Shown here piece by piece: positions 9,352 to 17,673 of a DNA stretch of 51,089 nucleotides. This DNA is from Bacillota bacterium (GTDB lineage Bacteria; Bacillota_I; Bacilli_A; RF39; UBA660). Every line of letters begins with the position of its first letter. Within the stretch, counting starts at the first letter, position 1. Where the stretch lies: assembly GCA_021771185.1 (NCBI GenBank), contig JAETPN010000009.1:1-51089 (forward strand), read 5' to 3'. Below the pieces are notes generated by a model, which worked only from the letters and a program-made list of their open reading frames with translations, was not told where the DNA came from and searched no databases. The position numbers and the translations under genes are program-made.

Positions 9352-9692
9352 AACGAGAAGACAAAATTAAAATTTATAAAAAAATCTTTAAGTTTTGTTT
9401 TTGGTGTTGCTTTATCACTTTTTTAACGCTTTATTTATCTCAAGCAACTGGATATTATGAATATGAACAACATAAAAAAGTTAGTTTTACCAATGAACAG
9501 ATCAAAAAATTTGAAGAGGATGTCGCGTCTGGAAAGAATGTTGATTTGGATTCTTATTTGGTAGAAAAAGAAAAGAATTATAGTAATAAAACTTCGAAAT
9601 TAGGATATAATATTTCAAAAACGATTGGAAAATATGTCAAAGATGGACTTGATAATACGTTTAACCTTATTAATAAGGCGATGGAAGAATAA
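9348..9692 (+). CDS. Small membrane protein, possibly YqxA-like (DUF3679)
   Basis: 114 residues. A basic N-terminus is followed by one membrane helix (FKFCFWCCFITFLTLYLS, about residues 14-31), then a charged helical exterior and a C-terminal amphipathic end. The start overlaps the spoIIP stop by 4 bases. The position gpr-spoIIP-X matches yqxA in Bacillus, and size and topology agree, but sequence similarity cannot be judged here. The function of YqxA is unknown; the operon context suggests a sporulation role. Confidence 0.6.
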   Translation: MKREDKIKIYKKIFKFCFWCCFITFLTLYLSQATGYYEYEQHKKVSFTNEQIKKFEEDVASGKNVDLDSYLVEKEKNYSNKTSKLGYNISKTIGKYVKDGLDNTFNLINKAMEE

Positions 9693-9736
9693 AAAGGTTA
9701 ATTGTATGAAAGACATTCTTTTTCAAAATTTGGGTA

Positions 9737-9766
9737 GACCAAAAGAATATTTTGGTCTTTTTATTT
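9737..9766 (+). terminator. Terminator after the spoIIP operon
   Basis: Perfect 8-bp stem GACCAAAA / TTTTGGTC (9737-9744 / 9750-9757) followed by a T-rich run. It separates sporulation genes from the mraZ operon. Confidence 0.85.
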
Positions 9767-9871
9767 GTCAAGAATTGAAGGACTATCAAAAGAAGAATTT
9801 CCAAAAAATGTAAAGTTTTAGAATAAGTTCAAAAAAAACTTGGTTTTTCTTCTATTATTTGAAAAAATGGC

Positions 9872-9900
9872 TTTACAAAAGAAGAGAAAAAGGGTAAAAT
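9872..9900 (+). promoter_or_regulatory. Promoter of the mraZ division operon
   Basis: TTTACA (9872-9877), a spacer of exactly 17 bases, then TAAAAT (9895-9900): a good sigma-A promoter placed directly before the MraZ boxes. Confidence 0.8.
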
Positions 9901-9935
9901 AGTGGTATCGAGTGGAATAAAGTGGGGCAAAGTGG
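9901..9935 (+). promoter_or_regulatory. MraZ operator: four AGTGG boxes
   Basis: AGTGG occurs at 9901, 9911, 9921 and 9931, one box per helical turn with 5-base spacers. MraZ is known to bind tandem GTGG-type repeats in its own promoter. These boxes start immediately after the -10 box, so bound MraZ would cover the transcription start and leader. Confidence 0.85.
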
Positions 9936-9950
9936 GTGATTTTTGTGTTA

Positions 9951-10379
9951 ATGGGTGAATATCATCATTCTGTGGATGACAAAGGAAGATTAACCATTCC
10001 ATCAAAACTTCGTTATGAATTAGGCGAAAACTTTGTTGTAACAAGAGGTTTGGATGGATGCTTATTCGTGTATCCAAAAAAAGAATGGCAAGATATTATT
10101 TTAAAATATAGAGAATTACCAAATACACGGGATGCCCGTAAATTTATGCGTTTCTTTTTATCTGGCGCAACAGAATGTGATTTTGATAAACAAGGACGTA
10201 TTAATATTCCAACTCCCTTATCCACTTATGCTTCTATTTCAAAAGAGTGCGTTATCATTGGAGTTAATGATCGCTTAGAAATTTGGGCAAAAGAACGTTG
10301 GAATGCATTTATGGAAGAGAATGAAGAAAGCTTTTCCGATATTGCAGATAATTTATTTGCAAGTAATATCAATCTTTAG
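9951..10379 (+). CDS. mraZ: Transcriptional regulator MraZ
   Basis: DNA-binding protein of the AbrB/SpoVT-like fold that controls the division cluster. It has two repeats of the family motif: [17 protein letters not shown] near residue 5 and [17 protein letters not shown] near 78. Length is 142 residues from the ATG at 9951 (MGEYHHSVD), the usual MraZ start; the open frame begins five codons earlier. It is the first gene of mraZ-rsmH-ftsL-PBP and presumably autoregulates through the AGTGG boxes. Confidence 0.96.
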   Translation: MGEYHHSVDDKGRLTIPSKLRYELGENFVVTRGLDGCLFVYPKKEWQDIILKYRELPNTRDARKFMRFFLSGATECDFDKQGRINIPTPLSTYASISKECVIIGVNDRLEIWAKERWNAFMEENEESFSDIADNLFASNINL

Positions 10380-10387
10380 GAGGAATT

Positions 10388-11305
10388 ATGCATTTTAGTG
10401 TTTTGTTAAATGAATGTATTGAACAATTAAATCTAGAAGAGAATCAAATTATTGTTGATTGTACTCTTGGATTTGGTGGACATAGTAGTGAAATTTTAAA
10501 ACGAATTCCAAAAGGACATTTGTATGCATTTGATCAAGATGAGAAGGCGATTTCCTATAGTCGTGATCGATTAAATAAAATTGCTTCTAATTTTGATATT
10601 ATTGCCTCTAACTTTGTTCATTTAAAAGAACAACTAGAAGATCGTGGGGTTACGAAAGTTCATGGTATTTTATTTGACTTAGGTGTATCTAGTCCACAAT
10701 TAGATGAAAAGGAACGTGGATTTAGTTTTCATCAGGATGCTAGATTAGATATGCGTATGAACATTCATCAGTCACTTAGTGCTTATGAGGTAGTAAACAC
10801 TTACTCCTTTGAAAAATTAGTTCACATTTTTAAAGTATATGGGGAAGAAAAGTTTGCGGTTCCTATTGCTCGAAAAATTGAGCAAGTAAGAATGGAAAAA
10901 CCGATTGAAACGACATTGGAACTTGTAGAAGTAATTAAAAGTGCAGTACCTGAGAAATATAAACGTGATCATCATCCCGCACGTAAGGTGTTTCAAGCAA
11001 TTCGTATTGAAGTGAATGATGAACTAAGAGTATGTGAAGAGGGAATCAAACAAGCATTAGAACTTTTAGAAGTTGGAGGAAGATGTTTAGTCATTACATT
11101 CCATTCTCTAGAAGATCGTATTTGTAAAAATATTTTTAAACAGGCAAGTAGCTTACCAAAAGAATTATCAAAGTTACCAATTGTTCCAGAAAAGCTGCAA
11201 CCTAAATATAAAATTGTTGGTCATTATCGTCCAACAGATGAAGAATTAAACGAAAATCATCGATCACGTAGTGCAACATTACGTGTCATAGAAAGAATAA
11301 AATAG
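10388..11305 (+). CDS. rsmH: 16S rRNA (cytosine-1402-N4)-methyltransferase RsmH
   Basis: SAM-dependent methyltransferase acting on C1402 of 16S rRNA. Motifs: VDCTLGFGGHS (SAM binding, near residue 23), DLGVSSPQLD near 98, RLDMRMN near 119, AIRIEVNDEL near 205 and FHSLEDR near 240. Length of 305 residues is normal. An AGGAGG site precedes the ATG, 8 bases after mraZ. Confidence 0.97.
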   Translation: MHFSVLLNECIEQLNLEENQIIVDCTLGFGGHSSEILKRIPKGHLYAFDQDEKAISYSRDRLNKIASNFDIIASNFVHLKEQLEDRGVTKVHGILFDLGVSSPQLDEKERGFSFHQDARLDMRMNIHQSLSAYEVVNTYSFEKLVHIFKVYGEEKFAVPIARKIEQVRMEKPIETTLELVEVIKSAVPEKYKRDHHPARKVFQAIRIEVNDELRVCEEGIKQALELLEVGGRCLVITFHSLEDRICKNIFKQASSLPKELSKLPIVPEKLQPKYKIVGHYRPTDEELNENHRSRSATLRVIERIK

Positions 11306-11319
11306 GAAAGAGGATTCAT

Positions 11320-11622
11320 ATGAGCAAGAGAAGAACTAGAAAAGTGAAAATTACAAAGGGAGAAAAAATGCTTTATTTTTTAGGAAGTTTTTCTCTTGTG
11401 ATGACCTTGATTGTTCAAATTTTTTGTGGAGCGAATGTTGGAAGCTTAAATTTGAAAGTTGAAAAATTAAAGTATGATATTAATGCTCAAAACAAAAGAA
11501 ACGAAAGTTTAACTATGAAAGTCAATGAACTTACTTCATTTGATAAAGTAAAAGATATTGTCAAAGATATGGGATTGGCGTATAATAATGATAATATCGT
11601 AGTAATTAATGACAATCAATAA
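11320..11622 (+). CDS. ftsL: FtsL-like bitopic division protein
   Basis: 100 residues: a very basic cytoplasmic N-terminus (KRRTRKVKITKGEK), one membrane helix at about residues 18-38, then an extracellular coiled coil (about 45-75) ending in DKVKDIVKDMGL, a pattern common at FtsL C-termini. Size, topology and position between rsmH and the PBP match FtsL, a partner of FtsB/DivIC. The sequence itself is poorly conserved in this family, so synteny carries most of the call. Confidence 0.8.
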   Translation: MSKRRTRKVKITKGEKMLYFLGSFSLVMTLIVQIFCGANVGSLNLKVEKLKYDINAQNKRNESLTMKVNELTSFDKVKDIVKDMGLAYNNDNIVVINDNQ

Positions 11623-11639
11623 AGTGGGTGTATAAAACA

Positions 11640-13802
11640 ATGAAAAGGAAACAAAAACGTTTAAAAACTTGGAAATTTCCACAACTTGTCTTTGCGTTTT
11701 TTACGTTTGTCATTGTTTTTTTGTACCTTGTTTTTGCCTATCTATCTTTATCACCAACTATTCTTGGAATTAATATGGATCAATTTGCGAAAAACCGAAA
11801 TACAGTAAAACAGGTATTACCGGCCACGCGTGGTACTATTTATGATAAAGAGGGGAATACTTTAGCGCTTAATGTCGCTTCTTATACAGTTGTTGCTTAT
11901 TTAAGTGAAAGTCGTAGTAAAAATTCAACAACTCCCTTACATGTTACGAATCCAGAAGAAGCTGCTGAAAAACTTTCTCCTGTGCTTGATATGACTGTTG
12001 AGGATTTATTAAAATTATTAACAAAAAAAAGTTATCAAGTAGAATTAGGTCCAGGGGGTCGTGGAATCTCTGAATTAAAAAAGGAGGAGGTAGAAGCCCT
12101 AGGTCTTCCTGGAATTGATTTTATTGAAAACCATAAGCGTTATTATCCAAATGGAAATTTTGCTTCTTATGTTTTAGGTTATGCGAAAGATAATAAAGAT
12201 GGCGAAATTGAAGGGGAATTAGGTATTGAATTAAAGTATAATAATATTTTAAAAGGAACAGATGGAAAACTAGAATATCAACGAGATCGTTTCGGCTATA
12301 AAATCGCAAATACGAAAGAACATCGTGTGAATGCAGAAGATGGTAGTGATATTTATTTAACGATTGATTCCAATATTCAACGTTTTATTGAAAGTTCTGT
12401 AAAAGAAGTAGAAGAAGAATATCATCCAGAATGGATGATGATTCATGTGATGGATGCCAAAACAGGAGATATTTTAGGAACAGGATCAACTCCGTCTTTT
12501 GATCCTAATATTCGTAATATTACCAATTATGAAAACCCATTAGTTTCCTATCTTTATGAACCAGGATCAACGATGAAAACATTTACTTATATGTGTGCGA
12601 TGGAAAAGGGAACATATAAAGGGGATGATACCTATCGCTCTGGAAACTTCAAAATTGGTGATGATACCGTATATGATTGGTATCGTCCAGGATGGGGAGT
12701 AATTACCTACGATAAGGGATATGAATATTCTAGTAATGTAGGAATTGCCAATTTGTTAGACCGCTATATTAGTAAAAAAGATTTAAAAGATTGTTTAGCA
12801 AAATATGGTTTTGGTAAAATAACTGGGATTGAACTATCGCGTGAACAGGCAGGTAATGTTAAGTTTAATTATCCTATTGAAGTTATAACCGCAGGATTTG
12901 GTCAAGGAATTACAACCACAGCTATTCAACAATTGCAGGCACTTACGATGATAGCCAACCAGGGAAGAATGTTAAAACCACATATTATTGATAAGATTAT
13001 TGATCCAAATACCAAGGAAGTAACTTATCAAAGCAAAGTAGAAAAGAGTGAACAAATCGTTACTCAAACTACCGTAAATAAAATGAAAGAACTTATGTTT
13101 AATGTTATTCATGGACAAGACCCTGGTTCTACAGGATATTTATATCGCATTGATGGATTCGATATTATTGGAAAAACAGGAACTGCCCAAATTTATGATC
13201 AAAAGACAGGTGCGTGGTTATCTGGAAAGAATGATTATATTTTCTCATTTACAGGTCTTTATCCAAAAGATGATCCACAGATTATTATTTATGCAGCTAT
13301 GCGCCGCCCTAGTTGGGGAACCTCTACAGGTCTTGCGAAGGCTTCGAAAGATGTGATGCAAAGTATTGCTAAATATCGCAATATGTTCTCTGAGGTGACA
13401 TCCCCAACGAATATTAGTGAATATAAGATGAATACTTATGTAAATAAAGTATTAAATGATGCTAAAGCTGAACTGGATGTTTTAGGAGTGAAACAAGTCG
13501 TTATCGGAAATGGAAATAAAGTGATTAAACAATATCCTAAGAAAGGAGATCTTGTTTTATCTTCTGATACAGTATATTTGATGACAAACGATCCAAATCC
13601 TACCATACCATCTTTGATTGGCTTTTCCCGTGCAGATGCTATACGTATTTTAGAATGGATGGGAATTCCTTACGAAGAAGAAGGCTATGGATATGTTACT
13701 TCCCAAAGTATTCCTGCTGGAACAGTAAAAAATGGTGAAACAATGAAGTTAACCTTAAATGAAAAATATGGTTTAGCAGAAGAAACAAAAAAGGATGAAT
13801 AA
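11640..13802 (+). CDS. Class B penicillin-binding protein with PASTA domains (FtsI/SpoVD type)
   Basis: Septal or spore-cortex transpeptidase. The ATG at 11640 is chosen; a GTG four codons earlier falls within the likely ribosome binding site. One N-terminal membrane helix (about residues 16-36) is followed by a dimerisation domain (RGTIYDKEGN near 60), then the transpeptidase with S310-T-M-K313, the SSN motif in YSSNVGIAN near 364, and K512-T-G. Two C-terminal PASTA-like repeats (about 590-715) follow. Position after ftsL fits ftsI, and PASTA ends are shared by SpoVD, so the split between vegetative and sporulation roles cannot be made here. mraY and murD do not follow. Confidence 0.93.
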   Translation: MKRKQKRLKTWKFPQLVFAFFTFVIVFLYLVFAYLSLSPTILGINMDQFAKNRNTVKQVLPATRGTIYDKEGNTLALNVASYTVVAYLSESRSKNSTTPLHVTNPEEAAEKLSPVLDMTVEDLLKLLTKKSYQVELGPGGRGISELKKEEVEALGLPGIDFIENHKRYYPNGNFASYVLGYAKDNKDGEIEGELGIELKYNNILKGTDGKLEYQRDRFGYKIANTKEHRVNAEDGSDIYLTIDSNIQRFIESSVKEVEEEYHPEWMMIHVMDAKTGDILGTGSTPSFDPNIRNITNYENPLVSYLYEPGSTMKTFTYMCAMEKGTYKGDDTYRSGNFKIGDDTVYDWYRPGWGVITYDKGYEYSSNVGIANLLDRYISKKDLKDCLAKYGFGKITGIELSREQAGNVKFNYPIEVITAGFGQGITTTAIQQLQALTMIANQGRMLKPHIIDKIIDPNTKEVTYQSKVEKSEQIVTQTTVNKMKELMFNVIHGQDPGSTGYLYRIDGFDIIGKTGTAQIYDQKTGAWLSGKNDYIFSFTGLYPKDDPQIIIYAAMRRPSWGTSTGLAKASKDVMQSIAKYRNMFSEVTSPTNISEYKMNTYVNKVLNDAKAELDVLGVKQVVIGNGNKVIKQYPKKGDLVLSSDTVYLMTNDPNPTIPSLIGFSRADAIRILEWMGIPYEEEGYGYVTSQSIPAGTVKNGETMKLTLNEKYGLAEETKKDE

Positions 13803-13811
13803 TATAAATAT

Positions 13812-13851
13812 AAAAAAGAGATTTTAACTTGACGTTAAGATTTCTTTTTTA
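13812..13851 (+). terminator. Terminator after the PBP gene
   Basis: Long stem GAGATTTTAAC / GTTAAGATTTC with a TTGAC loop and a T-run. It ends the division operon. Confidence 0.8.
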
Positions 13852-13853
13852 TA

Positions 13854-13949
13854 TATAATGAATTTAGAATAGGAGTAAGAATATGAAAGAAAAAAATAAA
13901 AGGTGGTCATAGGATAATAAAAAAACGAGAAATCGTATTTTTATTTTAC
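13854..13949 (+). other. Possible leader peptide (MKEKNKRWS) with following hairpin
   Basis: A TATAAT box (13854-13859) and an AGGAG site precede an ATG at 13883 that opens nine codons, stop at 13910-13912. A hairpin with arms near AAAACGA / TCGTATTTT and a T-rich tail (about 13919-13949) follows. This could be a leader peptide with a terminator, or the remnant of a deleted gene whose 5' and 3' ends remain. Nothing in the sequence proves translation. Confidence 0.3.
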
Positions 13950-14024
13950 AGTAATTGACAAGTTTTATCTCCATTTAATCATATTTTTTGATCTTCTATG
14001 ATAAAATGAAAATAGAAGAGGTGT

Positions 14025-15068
14025 ATGATGACAAGAAGTAAAAAGAGAAAACAAAAACGTAACAGAAAATTGCTATTAGGATTATTTATTTTTCTTATAA
14101 TAGGAGCTGGAGTTTATTATTTTATGGCACCAAAAGATATGCAAGAAAATTTAAAAAAGAATATTAAAGTACCAAAAAAATCTTCTATTAAGATTGTTGA
14201 TGTTGATAGTAAAACAAGACCTTATGCGGTGATGATTGATAATCATGATACAGCACGCCATGCAGGACTTCAAGATTCTTACTTAAATTATGAAATTGTT
14301 GTTGAGGGTGGATTAACACGTATTATGGCTATATTTAAAGATCAAGAAACATCTTTGATTGGTCCAGTACGTTCTTCAAGACATTATTTTTTAGATTATG
14401 CAATGGAAAATGATGCGATTTATGCGCACTTTGGATGGAGTGACCGTGCAAAGGACGATATTGCTACTTTAGGAATTAACAACATGAATGGAATTACAAA
14501 TGGTGCAAATGCTTATTGGAGAGACCGAACGATTGCGGCACCTCATAATGTTTATACTAGTATGGAAAATTTAGAAGAGCAAGCTTCAACGCTAGGATAT
14601 ACAAAAGAAAGTAGTGATTGGTTGCTACTAAAATATAGTGAAAAAAATATTGATCTTAGTAAAAATGAAGATATGAGTGTTGCGAATAATGTAGCAATTA
14701 AGTATTCTTATTATCATACTACAAGTTATGTATATGATGCTGATGCTAAAGTGTATAAAAGATTTATGAATGGTGTGGAACATAAAGATAAAGTAACTGG
14801 AAATATTTATACCGCAAAAAATATTATCATTGAGCAAATAGATAATTATACCTTTGATTCTTATGGACGTCAGGATCTAGAAAATATTGGTTCTGGGGAA
14901 GGATATTATCTTACAAATGGCTATGCCATTCCAATTACATGGACAAAAGATACTCGATCTGGTAAAACAAATTATACTTTAAAAGATGGCTCTAAATTAA
15001 TGGTAAATGATGGAAATACATGGGTACAAATCCAACCAACAAAAGGGTCTACGACAATTACAGAGTAA
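14025..15068 (+). CDS. DUF3048 (YerB-like) membrane-anchored extracellular protein
   Basis: 347 residues. A basic N-terminus and one membrane helix (about residues 15-34) with no lipobox. The DUF3048 core begins with RPYAVMIDNHDTARHAGL near 65, followed by EGGLTRIMAIF, IGPVRSSRHYF and YAHFGWS. The C-terminal part (GEGYYLTNGYAIPITWTK) matches the second DUF3048 domain. YerB-like proteins are usually lipoproteins of unknown function; this one is a signal-anchor form. Ribosome site GAGGTG; a second in-frame ATG lies one codon later. Confidence 0.88.
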   Translation: MMTRSKKRKQKRNRKLLLGLFIFLIIGAGVYYFMAPKDMQENLKKNIKVPKKSSIKIVDVDSKTRPYAVMIDNHDTARHAGLQDSYLNYEIVVEGGLTRIMAIFKDQETSLIGPVRSSRHYFLDYAMENDAIYAHFGWSDRAKDDIATLGINNMNGITNGANAYWRDRTIAAPHNVYTSMENLEEQASTLGYTKESSDWLLLKYSEKNIDLSKNEDMSVANNVAIKYSYYHTTSYVYDADAKVYKRFMNGVEHKDKVTGNIYTAKNIIIEQIDNYTFDSYGRQDLENIGSGEGYYLTNGYAIPITWTKDTRSGKTNYTLKDGSKLMVNDGNTWVQIQPTKGSTTITE

Positions 15069-15147
15069 AAATTTTGTAAATCTGGGAAATAAAAATTCTC
15101 AATTTTCTAAAAATGTGATATAATGTAGTAGTCGAGGTGACAAGAAA

Positions 15148-15666
15148 GTGATAAAAACGTTTGAAAAAGACGCGGAATATATGGATTTAGTACAAGATAT
15201 TTTAGACCTTGAAGAGTTCAAACAAATGAAACATATTCGCCATCATGATAATAATCGTTTAGAACATTCTTTAAAGGTATCCTATTATTCATACAAAGTT
15301 GCGAAGGCACTACATGTAAATTATAAAGAAACTGCCCGTGGTGGTTTATTACACGATTTCTTTTTAGAAAGAACCGTAGATTATACAAATATAAAGGATA
15401 AAGTATTATTATATACAACGAAGCATCCACAAGATGCTTTAGAAAACTCTAAAAAATTCTTTGATTTATCGATGAAAGAAGAAGATATTATTAAATGCCA
15501 TATGTTCCCATTCGATTATCGTGTACCTAAATATATCGAAAGTTGGATTGTTAACTTAGTTGATACTGGTCTTAGTACACGTGAATTTTCGAAGAAATTT
15601 GGATATAAATTAAGTTATGCAACAAATATGTTGACTATTGTATTATTAAATACGATTATAAAATAG
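15148..15666 (+). CDS. HD-domain phosphohydrolase-like protein
   Basis: 172 residues from a GTG start with a GAGGTG site. The HD fold is recognisable: RLEHSLKVSYYSYKVA (first His near residue 39), GGLLHDFF (the His-Asp pair near 68-69) and a downstream KCHMFP with a further His near 117. This family of small HD proteins is widespread in Bacillota and mostly uncharacterised; substrates may be nucleotides. Monocistronic, ending in a terminator that overlaps the stop codon. Confidence 0.8.
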   Translation: MIKTFEKDAEYMDLVQDILDLEEFKQMKHIRHHDNNRLEHSLKVSYYSYKVAKALHVNYKETARGGLLHDFFLERTVDYTNIKDKVLLYTTKHPQDALENSKKFFDLSMKEEDIIKCHMFPFDYRVPKYIESWIVNLVDTGLSTREFSKKFGYKLSYATNMLTIVLLNTIIK

Positions 15667-15687
15667 GTGAAAACCTATTTTATTTAT
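15659..15687 (+). terminator. Terminator of the HD-domain gene
   Basis: Stem AAATAGGT / ACCTATTT with loop GAAA and a T-rich tail, overlapping the stop codon. Confidence 0.8.
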
Positions 15688-15695
15688 GTTATAAT
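15687..15695 (+). promoter_or_regulatory. Extended -10 promoter of tRNA-Arg
   Basis: TGtTATAAT ends 11 bases before the tRNA 5' end; no strong -35 box is seen. Confidence 0.55.
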
Positions 15696-15706
15696 GGAAT
15701 AGTGAT

Positions 15707-15783
15707 GTCCCCGTAGCTCAGTAGGATAGAGCAAGTGCCTCCTAAGCGCTAGGTCGAAGGTTCGATTCCTTTCGGGGACGCCA
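15707..15783 (+). tRNA. tRNA-Arg (anticodon CCT)
   Basis: 77-base cloverleaf with encoded CCA. Acceptor GTCCCCG / CGGGGAC, D stem GCTC / GAGC, anticodon stem AGTGC / GCGCT around loop CTCCTAA (anticodon CCT, reads AGG), T stem GAAGG / CCTTT with loop TTCGATT, discriminator G. All stems pair, with G-T wobbles only. Confidence 0.95.
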
Positions 15784-15841
15784 TTATTTTATTTCATATA
15801 AAGTTTAGACTATATGGATAAGGAATATCTAGTATTGAAAG

Positions 15842-15865
15842 AGCTACAAAGTGTAGCTTTTTGTT
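15842..15865 (+). terminator. Terminator downstream of tRNA-Arg
   Basis: Stem AGCTAC / GTAGCT with a 5-base loop and a T-run. It isolates the tRNA from the XRE gene. Confidence 0.7.
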
Positions 15866-15866
15866 G

Positions 15867-15928
15867 TATAATAGGGGTGTGCAACTAAAAATTAACATAA
15901 AAACAACTGAAAAGTGGTAGTGTGCAAC
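15867..15928 (+). promoter_or_regulatory. Promoter and direct-repeat operator of the XRE regulator gene
   Basis: TATAAT at 15867-15872 is followed at once by GTGTGCAAC (15877-15885), which recurs exactly at 15920-15928, 43 bases (about four turns) later. Repeats over the transcription start of an HTH regulator are a likely autoregulatory site; this is inference. Confidence 0.5.
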
Positions 15929-15965
15929 CCACGTTCTATCGTAAAATGACTTCGAGGTGAGAAAG

Positions 15966-17519
15966 ATGAGTTTTAGTGAAAAACTAGTACAGCTTAGAAA
16001 AAGCAATAAAATGTCACAAGAAGCTCTTGCAGAGTTGCTAGATGTGACAAGACAGTCTGTTTCAAAGTGGGAAAGTGGACAGACATATCCAGAAATGGAT
16101 AAATTATTAGCGATGTGTAAGATCTTTAAATGTAGTTTAGATGATCTTACTAATGATGAAGTAACAACAGTGAAAATCGCTGATAAAAAGAAAGGAAACT
16201 TAAATAATTTTATTGATAGTATCTTAGAATTTATCGAAAAAGTTTATCATATGTTCCGTGGAATGAGGGCTGGAGAAATTATCAAATGTTTCTTTGTCAT
16301 GGGATGTATTGCCTTAGGTTTACTTCTTTTTCAGATTCCTTGTAATTTTTTGGAAGTATCTGTAAGTAGATTATTTCATAATTTTGGAAGTGGCGCTCTT
16401 GTATCAACATGTATTGGCTTGTTTAATTTAATGATAGATATTTGTTTCTTCATTTTATATGTTTTGATATTCGTTTACCTATTTAAATTAATCTATTTAG
16501 ATTCTTATGAAGACGTAAAGATTATAAAAGAATCATCAAATGAAAAGGGAACAGAACCAAAAGAACTTAAAGAAACTATTGTTGTAGAACGAAGAAAAGA
16601 TAAATCCTATGTATTTTTCGATATCTTAGGGAAAGGGGCTATCCTTTTCATTAAAGGCATGGTTTGTTGCTTTTCGTTTCCATTTGTTATTTCTTTATTT
16701 TTAATATCGGCAGGACTTCTTGTTACTTTAGTACTTCTATTTCATAAAGTGTTCTACTTTGGTATTCTCCTTGGATTTTTATTTGCTCTTATTTTAAACA
16801 TTTTAATCTTAGAAATTGTACTAAACTTCTTAATAAATCGTAAAGTTTCAGGAAGACGTTTATTACTTACATTCTTTACCGGAATTATTGGTTTAGGATT
16901 GTCTTTTGGTATTTTCGTGATCGAGGGTGCGAATACAAAATTTATGAATGAAGCACCAACAAAAGAAAAAACATCTACGGTTCAAAAGAACTTAACAATG
17001 ACAGAAGATTTTATGATTCCTCATCATATAGATGTTACATATAAAGTTGATGAATCATTAAATGATCGAGTAATACTTCAAGTGGAATATTATGATGAAT
17101 TTTTAGATATAACATTTCCAGAAGAAGATGTTGCTTATTTCTTTCAAAAGGGATCATCAGATAGTGAAGTATTTATGAAATTGATGAATCGATTTATAAC
17201 TGATTTATCACACAAACAACTCTATAATTATCATAAATTATTTGAAGTTAAAACAACTGTAACATCTAGTAGTGCAAATATTAAAAAGATGAAAGAAAAT
17301 GTCCAAAAAGAATTTGAAAAACAAGAACAACTAAGAGAAGAAGATAGTATGAGAATGTATGAAAATGAAATTGAAGGTCTTCAAAATGAACTTGTGGAAT
17401 TAGAGGAAGAAAAGCAACTACTACAGGAAAAAATTGATAATCAACAGGTAGAAATTGAAGATTATAAAATCAAAATTCAAGAGTATAAAGAAAATTTAAA
17501 ATCTTTACTTACAGAATAA
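15966..17519 (+). CDS. XRE-family regulator fused to membrane segments and a C-terminal coiled coil
   Basis: 517 residues from the ATG at 15966 (site GAGGTGA; the open frame extends three codons upstream). An N-terminal HTH_3 domain (MSFSEKLVQLRKSNKMSQ start, helix pair ALAELLDVTRQSVSKWESGQ) is the type common in Bacillota. Several hydrophobic helices follow, about residues 100-125, 140-175, 220-255 and 258-310. The outer or C-terminal part ends in a strong coiled coil (about 440-517). It resembles membrane-bound HTH sensors. Ligand and targets are unknown; the GTGTGCAAC repeats may be its own operator. Confidence 0.8.
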   Translation: MSFSEKLVQLRKSNKMSQEALAELLDVTRQSVSKWESGQTYPEMDKLLAMCKIFKCSLDDLTNDEVTTVKIADKKKGNLNNFIDSILEFIEKVYHMFRGMRAGEIIKCFFVMGCIALGLLLFQIPCNFLEVSVSRLFHNFGSGALVSTCIGLFNLMIDICFFILYVLIFVYLFKLIYLDSYEDVKIIKESSNEKGTEPKELKETIVVERRKDKSYVFFDILGKGAILFIKGMVCCFSFPFVISLFLISAGLLVTLVLLFHKVFYFGILLGFLFALILNILILEIVLNFLINRKVSGRRLLLTFFTGIIGLGLSFGIFVIEGANTKFMNEAPTKEKTSTVQKNLTMTEDFMIPHHIDVTYKVDESLNDRVILQVEYYDEFLDITFPEEDVAYFFQKGSSDSEVFMKLMNRFITDLSHKQLYNYHKLFEVKTTVTSSSANIKKMKENVQKEFEKQEQLREEDSMRMYENEIEGLQNELVELEEEKQLLQEKIDNQQVEIEDYKIKIQEYKENLKSLLTE

Positions 17520-17526
17520 ATACATA

Positions 17527-17560
17527 GAAAAAATGAGAAATTTTCTCATTTTTTTATTTT
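17527..17560. terminator. Terminator after the XRE gene
   Basis: Stem AAAATGAGAA / TTCTCATTTT with runs of A and T on both sides, so it can work in both directions. Half of it is repeated at 18461 as part of the duplicated block. Confidence 0.75.
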
Positions 17561-17616
17561 GAATACATTAATCCTTTATAATGCTTCCATGCTAAAATTC
17601 TAAACGCTAATTTATC
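17545..17616. repeat. Left copy of a 72-bp direct repeat (nagZ 3'-end fragment)
   Basis: This block matches 18461-18532 with about two differences. In the right copy it is the terminator arm plus the last ~60 bases of nagZ (minus strand). Here it is an orphan fragment of that gene, 916 bases upstream. The two copies bracket the Nudix gene. Confidence 0.9.
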
Positions 17617-17673
17617 AGATGAAACAATTGACGTGATGTTTGTATTAAGTTATAATTTTGGTGGGTGATTTAT

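Noticed and set aside
9706..9813. 35-codon ORF after the yqxA-like gene
   Set aside because: It spans a perfect terminator hairpin and lacks a convincing ribosome site.
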